Made by a program: the position numbers and the translations under genes
DNA from: Chryseobacterium gleum
Lineage (GTDB): Bacteria > Bacteroidota > Bacteroidia > Flavobacteriales_D > Sanyastnellaceae
Direction: 5' to 3'
NCBI GenBank assembly: GCA_943330925.2
Contig: CALQJP020000014.1
Coordinates: 1 to 19,249, forward strand
Length of the DNA: 19,249 nucleotides
Shown here: one piece after another, positions 1 to 6,209 of the stretch
How the letters are laid out: the number at the start of each line of letters is the position of its first letter
Position numbering within the stretch: the first letter of the stretch is position 1
The notes under the pieces: model-generated
What the model was told of the DNA's origin: nothing
Seen by the model: the letters and a program-made list of their open reading frames with translations, nothing else
The model's database searches: none

Positions 1-18
1 TGTTTTTAGCGTGCTGTG

Positions 19-69
19 CAAAACTACAATGCGAAAGTACCGCTAGCTTCGTTGTGAAGTCTACATTTG
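19..69. promoter_or_regulatory. Candidate divergent -7 promoter boxes at left edge
   Basis: On the + strand, TACATTTG at 62-69 matches the Bacteroidetes -7 consensus TAnnTTTG exactly and would start a transcript near 76, about 16 bases before the SDR start codon. On the - strand, TAGTTTTG (complement of 19-26) also matches and would serve a gene off the left edge. I see no convincing -33 TTTG at the right spacing for either, so these are candidates from the -7 box alone. Confidence 0.35.
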
Positions 70-91
70 GTTTCATCAATCGATTTGCGCG

Positions 92-892
92 ATGAAAGAA
101 GTCGTTCTAGTTACCGGTGCGAGCAGCGGCATAGGTAAAGCTGTTGCTTTGTTGCTTGCAGAAAAGGGATACCTCGTCATTGGGGCGTCGCGCTCAGGTA
201 TTGGAGGCGTTGCGCCAGGGGTGCGGAATGTCCAAATGGATGTAACCGATTTGTCATCGGTGCAGGCGCTGATGGCGTCTATTCAACACGAGTTTGGAAC
301 GTTGCACGCCGTTGTAAACAGTGCCGGATTGGGCATGCTTGGATCGATTGAGGACAGCACCCCCGAAGAGGTTGAGGCGTTGTTTCAGACCAATTTAATG
401 GGGGTGCATCATATCTGTCGAAATGCACTTGAGCTGCTGAGAAAACGGAAGTTGGGATATATCATCAACATCACATCAATGGCCGCTCAGATGGGGCTTC
501 CCTACAGGGGTATTTACTGCGCAAGTAAGTTTGCCGTAGAGGGGTATTCGGAGGCCTTGTCTCATGAAGTGGCGCCCGATGGAATTCGAGTGGTGCTGGT
601 AGAGCCGGGCGATGTGCGCACCGATATCAATGCAAACCGAAAGGTCGTCGCTTCCGTGTCGGAGCGCCATTTTTCAAAGCATCAGGCGTTGCAACTGCAA
701 ATAAACCGTGAAGTGGAAGAGGGTTTAAATCCGCAGGTTGTAGCCAATTGCATTTATCGGATATTAAACTCACCTAATCCCCGTCTTCGATATCGGGTTG
801 CGAAGCCGCAGGCGAAGTTCGCGTATTATCTGATGCGGCTCTTGCCTGATCGGGTTTTCGAGGCAATTGTAATGAAGCACTACAAGATATAG
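92..892 (+). CDS. SDR-family NAD(P)-dependent oxidoreductase
   Basis: This 266-residue protein is a classical short-chain dehydrogenase/reductase, a soluble Rossmann-fold oxidoreductase. The cofactor motif TGASSGIG is at residues 8-15, the NSAG motif at 76-79 and the structural Asn at 101. The catalytic Ser129, Tyr142 and Lys146 are in the standard order, followed by PGDVRT at 172-177. Arg34 after the second strand suggests a preference for NADP(H). The length is normal for a classical SDR with a short C-terminal extension. The first ATG lies 16 bases after a plausible transcription start. The gene stands alone between the window edge and a terminator, so context gives no hint of substrate. 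The family call is secure; the substrate is unknown. Confidence 0.93.
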   Translation: MKEVVLVTGASSGIGKAVALLLAEKGYLVIGASRSGIGGVAPGVRNVQMDVTDLSSVQALMASIQHEFGTLHAVVNSAGLGMLGSIEDSTPEEVEALFQTNLMGVHHICRNALELLRKRKLGYIINITSMAAQMGLPYRGIYCASKFAVEGYSEALSHEVAPDGIRVVLVEPGDVRTDINANRKVVASVSERHFSKHQALQLQINREVEEGLNPQVVANCIYRILNSPNPRLRYRVAKPQAKFAYYLMRLLPDRVFEAIVMKHYKI

Positions 893-899
893 AACATAA

Positions 900-923
900 A
901 AAGGGCTGCAATTGCAGCCCTTT
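900..923. terminator. Bidirectional intrinsic terminator between SDR and DUF1573 genes
   Basis: A perfect 24-base palindrome has arms AAAGGGCTGC and GCAGCCCTTT around an AATT loop. Because the arms carry A and T tracts at their outer ends, the hairpin is followed by U-rich RNA in either direction. It lies 8 bases after the SDR stop and 23 bases after the DUF1573 stop on the other strand, as expected of a shared terminator for converging genes. Confidence 0.88.
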
Positions 924-946
924 GTTTATTGAATGAGGTGTCTTCT

Positions 947-1510
947 TTAGTGACCGCCCTTCGGTTTTTCTTTGCTTTCAGTTTCAGGCGCATCAACCAT
1001 AGCGTGAATGGTTACTATGGTTTGAATAGGCTCTGTATTCGCAGTAATAGTTACCGTTTTGGATTGTTTTCCTTTTTTACCGGTAGAGTTGAACTTCACT
1101 TTGATGTCGCGAGATTCACCTGCGGGAATTGGGTCTTTTGGATAATCGGGAACCGTGCAGCCACATGAGCCGTGCGCTTCTTCCAAAATAAGAGGTTGAC
1201 TTCCGGTATTGGTTACTTTGAAGGCACATTCAACCTGATCACCTTGCTTGACAGTTCCGAAATCATGTTCTTTTTTATCAAGTGCCATGGTTGTTTTTGC
1301 GCGTGTTTCGGATAGCTTACTGTTTCCGGTATTTGCCGATTCGCCATTCTGAACTGCGTTTCCTGTTGATGCTGCATCGGTTGAAAGGGTTGTAGTTTCT
1401 GCCGGACGAGATTCAATGTCGTTTGAACCCTTCTTTAATTGAGAATAACCTAGAAATCCAAGGGCTCCGGCAACAACTACCAAAATGCCCACTTTTAATC
1501 CATTACTCAT
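947..1510 (-). CDS. DUF1573 domain-containing membrane-anchored protein
   Basis: This is a 187-residue protein with an N-terminal hydrophobic helix at residues 6-23, best read as a membrane anchor or uncleaved signal, exposing the rest outside the inner membrane. Residues 30-75 are a low-complexity linker rich in Ser, Thr, Ala, Asn and Glu. Residues 76-173 are a DUF1573 domain, an immunoglobulin-like fold common in Bacteroidetes, with the typical FGTVKQGD start and the SCGCTV motif at 115-120. The tail is Lys/Gly/His rich. The biochemical role of DUF1573 is not established. The gene is 47 bases downstream of the S41 protease gene on the same strand, but a good -7 box in that gap suggests it can also be transcribed alone. 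Confidence 0.85.
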   Translation of the reverse strand: MSNGLKVGILVVVAGALGFLGYSQLKKGSNDIESRPAETTTLSTDAASTGNAVQNGESANTGNSKLSETRAKTTMALDKKEHDFGTVKQGDQVECAFKVTNTGSQPLILEEAHGSCGCTVPDYPKDPIPAGESRDIKVKFNSTGKKGKQSKTVTITANTEPIQTIVTIHAMVDAPETESKEKPKGGH

Positions 1511-1543
1511 CGTATTGTGTTTTTAAGTTTTAAAATGAATGTT

Positions 1544-1551
1544 CAAATTTA
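1544..1551 (-). promoter_or_regulatory. Candidate -7 box for the DUF1573 gene
   Basis: On the - strand the sequence reads TAAATTTG, an exact match to the Bacteroidetes TAnnTTTG box. It predicts a start of transcription near 1537, about 27 bases before the DUF1573 start codon. No clear -33 TTTG is present at the usual 17-23 base spacing, so the evidence is partial. Confidence 0.4.
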
Positions 1552-1557
1552 CACGGC

Positions 1558-3171
1558 TTATTTAAAATCGGAGTAGGCGAGTTTCATCTTTTCAAACGAC
1601 CCATCTTGAAGAACTTGAATCGCTTTTTTCAGCGCCGGATTGAGGTCATTGATGAGCACGTAGAATGCTTCACCATCGTAGAGGTTTCGGGCAATAAGGG
1701 CTTTGGTGCGCAATTGGATGGCGTGCTCGGAGGTTTTGAACTCCTGCTCATTGTATAGAACTTTCTTCTCGGTTAGACGCGCAACCATGTCGGACATCGC
1801 GTTGGAAGGCAGTTGATACTTGGCAGTGAAATCCTTGATGGTAGGGTATTTCTCCAGAAGTGTCACGCGGTTGGCATTGGTGTATTCCATTACCCAATCA
1901 TTGTTTACACCTGTGCGCAGCATTTCACTGAAATAATTACTGTTTTCAGAAGTGTCGAGCGGCACGAAAATATCGGGAAGTATACCCCCGCCCCCGTAGA
2001 CTGTTCGTTTTTTAAGGTTGGTGAAGTACTTCAAAGAGTCGGGCATGTTGAGGCTGTCAAGACTGAAGAGCTCACCATTTTTGAAGCGTTTTTCTTTGTC
2101 TTTTTCGTATTCGGCCAATCCATCTTCATACGACTTTTGGATGCAACGTCCGGAAGGAGTAAAGTACTTCTGAACGGTTAGGCGCACCATACTTCCATCG
2201 GGCAGTCGCACGGGGCGTTGCACCAATCCTTTTCCGAATGAACGACGACCGATGATGAGGCCTCGATCCCAGTCTTGCACTGCACCACTGAGAATTTCGC
2301 TGGCCGATGCAGAAGACTCATCGATTAGCACAATCAATCTTCCCTTCTCGAAAATACCCTTCTTTTCGGGGTTAGCTCTGCGTTCGTCGCGTGGGAATGA
2401 GCGGCCTTCGGTGTAAACGAGTAAGCGGTCGCCGGAAATGAACTCATCACACATTTCAACAGCAATGTCCAATAAGCCGCCACCATTGCCTTGCAGGTCG
2501 ATTACAAGGTCTTTCATGCCTTCAGCGCGAAGTTCATTAATTGCCTTGCGCATCTCCTCCGCGGTTGTTTGAGCGAATCGACTTATTTTGATGTAGCCAA
2601 TACCGGGTGCCGCCATGTAGGATGCATCGGAAGAATAGATTGGAATTTTGTCGCGGGTGATGGTGTAGTAAAGAAGCTCTATTTCTCGGTTGCGCTCAAT
2701 GCCCACTGTTACTTTCGTTCCTTTTGGACCTTTCAGTTTTTTCATAACATCGCTGTTCTTGATGCCGATGCCCGCTACGTTTTCGCCATCAATCTTCACG
2801 ATTTTATCGCCACTGCGAATGCCCAGCTTTTCAGAAGGCCCTCCTTGAATGGGTTCAATTACTTGAATGGTGTCGTGCAGTATTTGAAACTGAACACCAA
2901 TACCGTCGAAGCTGCCTTGCAATGGTTCATTGGCAGCGGCTACCTCTTCTTTGGATAGGTAAACCGAATGGGGGTCCAGTTCTTCCAGCATGTGTACGAT
3001 AGCTTTCTCCACCAATTCAGAGGAATTGACCGTATCCACATACATGAGATCGATGTAGTTGAGAAGGGTTGAGAACTTATCGGTTGTTTCGGCGGTGTTC
3101 TTAATCTGTGCTTGCAGTGAAGCTACACTCAGGGTGAACAGCAGGATGAGGGGATATACGGTATTTTTCAT
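1558..3171 (-). CDS. S41-family C-terminal processing peptidase
   Basis: This 537-residue protease has a cleavable signal peptide (about residues 1-21, ending LQAQ), so it acts in the periplasm or at the envelope, degrading or trimming proteins from their C-termini. A PDZ domain spans roughly 87-160 and contains the GIGVQF carboxylate-binding region. The S41 core follows, with DLQGNGGGLL at 225-234. The catalytic dyad is Ser289 (in SSASASE) and Lys314 (in FGKG), 25 residues apart as in Prc/CtpA, and Gln318 matches the third conserved residue. The C-terminal 170 residues form an all-helical extension, and the total length is normal for Bacteroidetes S41 enzymes. Gene context does not identify a substrate. 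Confidence 0.94.
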   Translation of the reverse strand: MKNTVYPLILLFTLSVASLQAQIKNTAETTDKFSTLLNYIDLMYVDTVNSSELVEKAIVHMLEELDPHSVYLSKEEVAAANEPLQGSFDGIGVQFQILHDTIQVIEPIQGGPSEKLGIRSGDKIVKIDGENVAGIGIKNSDVMKKLKGPKGTKVTVGIERNREIELLYYTITRDKIPIYSSDASYMAAPGIGYIKISRFAQTTAEEMRKAINELRAEGMKDLVIDLQGNGGGLLDIAVEMCDEFISGDRLLVYTEGRSFPRDERRANPEKKGIFEKGRLIVLIDESSASASEILSGAVQDWDRGLIIGRRSFGKGLVQRPVRLPDGSMVRLTVQKYFTPSGRCIQKSYEDGLAEYEKDKEKRFKNGELFSLDSLNMPDSLKYFTNLKKRTVYGGGGILPDIFVPLDTSENSNYFSEMLRTGVNNDWVMEYTNANRVTLLEKYPTIKDFTAKYQLPSNAMSDMVARLTEKKVLYNEQEFKTSEHAIQLRTKALIARNLYDGEAFYVLINDLNPALKKAIQVLQDGSFEKMKLAYSDFK

Positions 3172-3181
3172 AGTTCGGAGG

Positions 3182-3359
3182 TAAAAGTAACTTCTCAGTC
3201 TGAAGTGGAAGTATAAAAATTGGTTAAGATAATCAACGGTCGATTGGTTAGAAATTGCATCGTTCGAACGGCGCTTTCAAAGGACAAGCAGTTGGGGATT
3301 ATCTTTTCAACAAGAACGAATCTTTTTTTTCGAGCGATTCATTTTCACGAGCATCTTTG
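3182..3359. promoter_or_regulatory. Divergent control region between S41 protease and folD
   Basis: The 206-base gap has weak -7 matches facing both ways. TACTTTTA on the - strand (3182-3189) and CATCTTTG on the + strand (3352-3359) each differ from TAnnTTTG at one position. Between them, 3220-3236 is an imperfect inverted repeat, TTGGTTA-AGA-TAATCAA, and ATTGGTTA occurs twice (3219-3226 and 3243-3250). These could be operator half-sites, but no family can be assigned. Confidence 0.25.
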
Positions 3360-3377
3360 CGCAAACAGCCTCGGACT

Positions 3378-4253
3378 ATGACATTACTGGATGGATTAGC
3401 TACCTCACGACAGATAAAAACTGAAATTGCATCCGCAGTTAGGGAATTGGTGAGCAGCGGCCATCGACCGCCTCATTTGGCGGCTGTTCTCGTGGGCGAT
3501 GACGGGGCCAGTCTCACCTATGTCACGTCGAAGGTGAAGTCGTGCGAGGAGGTTGGATTTCGGTCCACGTTGATCCAGCGCGATGCCTCGGTTACTGAGG
3601 AGGAGCTTTTGCAATTGATTGCCGAGCTAAACGCGAATCCGGAACTGGATGGGTATATTATTCAGCTTCCGCTGCCGCGGCACATCGATGAAAAGAAGGT
3701 TTTGCTGGCGGTCGACCCTCGCAAGGATGTGGATGGCTTTCATCCCGAGAATGTAGGTCGCATGGTACTTGGGTTGCCTTGCTTTCTTCCTGCGACGCCG
3801 GGAGGTATTCTTGAGCTGTTGCGACGATACAGTATTCAAACAGAGGGAAAGCACTGCGTAGTCATTGGGCGATCGCACATTGTTGGTTTGCCCATGAGTA
3901 TACTATTACAGCGCAACATGTACCCCGGCAATTGCACCGTCACGATAACGCACAGTAAAACCAAGGGACTTGAGGAGCTATGCCGCGGTGCCGATATAAT
4001 AGTTGCGGCATTGGGCAGGCCTGAATTTTTAAAGGGCGAAATGGTGAAGGAAGGAGCCGTTGTAATTGATGTCGGTATTACCCGTGTTCCGGATGTTTCG
4101 AAGAAAAGTGGATTTCGATTGGCCGGCGATGTAGACTTTGCGTCGGTATCCTCCAAGTGTAGTTTCATTACACCTGTGCCCGGTGGGGTTGGTCCGATGA
4201 CCATTGTGACCCTGCTGCAGAATACGCTGCAGGCCCGTATGCAACAAATCTGA
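3378..4253 (+). CDS. folD: Bifunctional methylenetetrahydrofolate dehydrogenase/methenyltetrahydrofolate cyclohydrolase
   Basis: FolD is a soluble enzyme that interconverts 5,10-methylene-, 5,10-methenyl- and 10-formyl-tetrahydrofolate, supplying one-carbon units for purine and formyl-methionine synthesis. From the ATG at 3378 the protein has 291 residues, close to the family norm. Tyr48 and Lys52 form the YVxxK active-site motif, QLPLP is at 96-100 and KDVDGF at 116-121, including the conserved Asp119. GRSxIVGxP at 164-172 is the NADP-binding signature, and [12 protein letters not shown] at 264-275 closes the domain. The reading frame runs open back to an upstream ATG at 3255, but those 41 extra residues resemble no FolD N-terminus and contain the likely promoter, so the later start is preferred. 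folP lies nearby but in a separate unit. Confidence 0.95.
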   Translation: MTLLDGLATSRQIKTEIASAVRELVSSGHRPPHLAAVLVGDDGASLTYVTSKVKSCEEVGFRSTLIQRDASVTEEELLQLIAELNANPELDGYIIQLPLPRHIDEKKVLLAVDPRKDVDGFHPENVGRMVLGLPCFLPATPGGILELLRRYSIQTEGKHCVVIGRSHIVGLPMSILLQRNMYPGNCTVTITHSKTKGLEELCRGADIIVAALGRPEFLKGEMVKEGAVVIDVGITRVPDVSKKSGFRLAGDVDFASVSSKCSFITPVPGGVGPMTIVTLLQNTLQARMQQI

Positions 4254-4282
4254 TCGATCATATTGAAACATTTAAATGATGT

Positions 4283-4314
4283 ATTCGTAGCAACGAATGC
4301 AGCTGTTGTGCTGC
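4283..4314. other. Two adjacent small hairpins downstream of folD
   Basis: ATTCGT (4283-4288) pairs with ACGAAT (4293-4298) across an AGCA loop, and GCAGC (4299-4303) pairs with GCTGC (4310-4314). They begin 30 bases after the folD stop. Neither is followed by a T-tract, so they are at best a weak or 3'-protecting structure rather than a standard terminator. Confidence 0.3.
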
Positions 4315-4337
4315 GCTGAAACTAAAACCGAAAAGCT

Positions 4338-4427
4338 ATGAGTACGAACGAGCGATTTGAAAAAATGAAGCGTTGGGTATTGTTTTCCTTTTCAATCATT
4401 TCTTCTTGGCTGTTCTTGCGTCCTTAA
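4338..4427 (+). CDS. Candidate 29-residue peptide (uncertain)
   Basis: An ATG at 4338 opens 29 codons ending in TAA. The predicted peptide has a polar, charged start (MSTNERFEKMKRW) followed by a hydrophobic stretch ending in WLFLRP, which looks like a single short membrane-associated helix. An A-rich run (aaaag) precedes the start. There is no recognised family, and an open frame this short can arise by chance. It sits in the gap between folD and the 51-residue lipoprotein, where it could be a small membrane peptide or a leader, or non-coding. Confidence 0.22.
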   Translation: MSTNERFEKMKRWVLFSFSIISSWLFLRP

Positions 4428-4522
4428 AGAAGGCCCAAAGAATCTTTTCAGTAAAAGTGAAACAAAAAAAATACCCCCTCGTTGAAGGACACTAACTAGA
4501 ATAACCCTAAACACTTTAAACA

Positions 4523-4678
4523 ATGAATCCTATAAATGAATGGAAACACGAGGTATTGCAGCGCCTTATCGTAATTTTTCTGGGACTGCTTACTTTGGGA
4601 GTTGTAGTTCAATCTTGCGGAACCACCCATCACTCTTGCTCTGCATATGACAGAGTAGAGATTCCACAGCAGCCTTAA
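4523..4678 (+). CDS. Small putative lipoprotein, 51 residues
   Basis: The ATG at 4523 opens 51 codons ending in TAA. The product has a short charged start (MNPINEWKHEVLQR), a hydrophobic helix at residues 15-29, and then VVQSCG, a plausible lipobox with the acylated cysteine at position 32. The remaining 20 residues are polar, with a second cysteine at 39 in HHSCSAYDR. Small Bacteroidetes lipoproteins often have this plan: signal, Cys-Gly-Thr/Ser, a second Cys-x-Ala-Tyr, and a short tail. This points to an envelope lipid-anchored peptide of unknown role. The frame ends cleanly and is followed within 50 bases by a strong terminator of the same orientation, which supports a real transcript. No precise family is recognised. 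Confidence 0.6.
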   Translation: MNPINEWKHEVLQRLIVIFLGLLTLGVVVQSCGTTHHSCSAYDRVEIPQQP

Positions 4679-4725
4679 CGGGCAGGTTGTGTAGATGCGG
4701 GGCTTTCGTTCTCTCTACTTTAAAC

Positions 4726-4748
4726 AGGCTGCTTCGGCAGCTTTTTTT
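4726..4748 (+). terminator. Rho-independent terminator with TTCG loop
   Basis: GCTGC (4728-4732) and GCAGC (4737-4741) pair around a TTCG tetraloop and are followed by seven T residues (4742-4748), with A4726/G4727 able to extend the stem. It ends the + strand unit carrying the small lipoprotein. Its T-tract overlaps the stop codon of the opposing folP gene; read from the - strand it has only a weak U-tract. Confidence 0.85.
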
Positions 4749-5595
4749 ATGCATTGTTGAGCGCATCGACTATGAGCACAGCCTCTTTGGCCTCGCGCAC
4801 ATCGTGCACGCGAATAATCGATGCATTGTTCATGAGCGCAATGGTATTGGCAACCGTTGTGGCGTTGAGTGTTTCAGAGGCATCGCGGTTGACCAGTTGC
4901 TGCAGTGTTTTCTTCCGGCTCAATCCGGCTAGTATCGGATAGTTGAGCGCGCCAAATAGGTGTAGTTCTCTCAGCAAACGCAAATTGTGTTGCATGGTTT
5001 TTCCGAAGCCAAAACCGGGGTCAATAATGATTTGATGGGCGCCAAATGCGTTCAGCTTTTTTATTTGCTCATTGAAATAGTTGAGCACTTCAGCGACAAC
5101 GTCAGTGTATTTCGGATTGTGCTGCATGGTTTGAGGTTCGCCTTGAATGTGAGTGAGCACATAGGGAATCCCCAATTTGCCAGCGGTCGAAAACATGTTC
5201 GGGTCGAGTGTGCCACCACTGATGTCGTTGATGATGTTGGCACCTGCTTCGTGGGCAGCTCCTGCAACTTCGCTGTAAAAAGTATCGACCGAAATGCAAA
5301 TAGTTGGATATGCGTTACGCACCAATTCAATGGCAGGAACAACACGCTCGAGTTCGGCTTTGGCAGAGAGTCGCTCTGCGCCTGGACGTGTACTTTGTCC
5401 GCCGAAATCCAGCATGTCGGCTCCTTCTTCAATCATTTGCCCGGCGCGTTGCAAGATGGCGGCCTCATGGTGCACACGACTCTCGGAGTGAAATGAGTCG
5501 GGGGTAATGTTGAGAATGCCCATAATGCGAGGCTTTTCCAGGGAAAGGCGCCCTCCCGGGAAGGTTAGTTCATAAAATGGATATTCTGTTGTCAT
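4747..5595 (-). CDS. folP: Dihydropteroate synthase
   Basis: FolP condenses p-aminobenzoate with 6-hydroxymethyl-dihydropterin pyrophosphate to give dihydropteroate, a cytosolic step of folate synthesis and the sulfonamide target. From the ATG at 5595 the protein has 282 residues. It shows MGILNITPDSF at 25-35, DFGGQSTRPGAE at 63-74, ISVDTF at 101-106, INDISGG at 122-128, the pterin-binding DPGFGFGKT at 192-200, GLSRKKT at 224-230 and RVHD at 262-265. All pterin- and phosphate-binding positions appear intact. An in-frame ATG 15 codons upstream (5640) would add a sequence unlike other FolP starts and run into the divergent gene's control region, so it is not used. It converges on the small-lipoprotein unit and is divergent from the DUF1599 gene. 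Confidence 0.95.
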   Translation of the reverse strand: MTTEYPFYELTFPGGRLSLEKPRIMGILNITPDSFHSESRVHHEAAILQRAGQMIEEGADMLDFGGQSTRPGAERLSAKAELERVVPAIELVRNAYPTICISVDTFYSEVAGAAHEAGANIINDISGGTLDPNMFSTAGKLGIPYVLTHIQGEPQTMQHNPKYTDVVAEVLNYFNEQIKKLNAFGAHQIIIDPGFGFGKTMQHNLRLLRELHLFGALNYPILAGLSRKKTLQQLVNRDASETLNATTVANTIALMNNASIIRVHDVREAKEAVLIVDALNNA

Positions 5596-5625
5596 GCAGG
5601 GCTGTGATTGAAGCGGTCTATGATG

Positions 5626-5633
5626 CAAATTTG
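5626..5633. promoter_or_regulatory. Palindromic -7-like box between folP and DUF1599
   Basis: CAAATTTG is its own reverse complement and differs from TAnnTTTG at one base on each strand. It sits in the 47-base gap between the two divergent starts, about 10 bases before the DUF1599 ATG and 31 before the folP ATG. A matching -33 box is not clear on either side, so this is only a candidate for a shared divergent promoter. Confidence 0.28.
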
Positions 5634-5642
5634 CGTGCAAAT

Positions 5643-6209
5643 ATGGACGAGACTTTAGTACATACCGCCAATCAGTTTGATCAAGTCATTTCGCACTGTC
5701 GGTCGCTATTCATCAAGAAAACCCTCGATTATGGAACGGCATGGCGCATTTTGCGAACTCCTAGTCTTACCGATCAGATTTTCATCAAGGCACAGCGCAT
5801 TCGAACACTCGAGGAAAAAGGAATGAGTAAGGTGGGAGAGGGCATTGACGATGAATTTGTGGGCATTATCAATTATGCCGTTATGGCCTTGATACAAATG
5901 CAGTTGTCGGAAACGGCGTCCAACGAGCTTTCAGCGGAAGAGGCAACTACTCGCTATGATGAGCAAGTTGCAATAACCAAGGCTCTTATGCTGAATAAGA
6001 ATCACGATTATGGAGAGGCCTGGCGCGATATGCGTGTTTCGTCGTTCACAGATTTGATTTTGATGAAGCTCTTGCGCATTAAGCAGATTGAGGACAATAA
6101 GGGGATGACGTTGGTTAGCGAGGGAATCGACAGTGGCTACCGAGACATACTCAATTATGCCGTTTTCGCGCTGATTCAGTTGGGGCACGCCAATCACGAA
6201 CGTGCATGA
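5643..6209 (+). CDS. DUF1599 protein (nucleotide-modification-associated type), tandem duplicated
   Basis: This is a 188-residue, all-helical soluble protein built from two copies of the same roughly 75-residue unit. Copy one (about 11-88) carries KKTLDYGTAW at 25-34, GEGID and INYAVMALIQ. Copy two (about 104-181) carries NKNHDYGEAW at 118-127, SEGID and LNYAVFALIQ, offset by 93 residues. The DYGxAW and EGID signatures are those of DUF1599, a family that has been proposed to take part in nucleotide modification; no reaction is established to my knowledge. An in-frame ATG at 5577 would overlap the start of divergent folP, so the ATG at 5643 is preferred. Its stop overlaps the next start as ATGA, implying coupled translation with the permease. 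Confidence 0.82.
   Translation: MDETLVHTANQFDQVISHCRSLFIKKTLDYGTAWRILRTPSLTDQIFIKAQRIRTLEEKGMSKVGEGIDDEFVGIINYAVMALIQMQLSETASNELSAEEATTRYDEQVAITKALMLNKNHDYGEAWRDMRVSSFTDLILMKLLRIKQIEDNKGMTLVSEGIDSGYRDILNYAVFALIQLGHANHERA

Noticed and set aside
2491..2958. Open frame antisense to the S41 protease
   Set aside because: It is explained by codon structure of the protease gene and has no recognisable start or domain.
3255..3377. Upstream start for folD adding 41 residues
   Set aside because: The added residues do not resemble any FolD N-terminus and would put the start before the likely promoter; the ATG at 3378 gives the usual length.
4987..5496. Long open frame antisense to folP
   Set aside because: It is a shadow of a well-supported coding gene on the other strand, and its composition is not that of a protein family.
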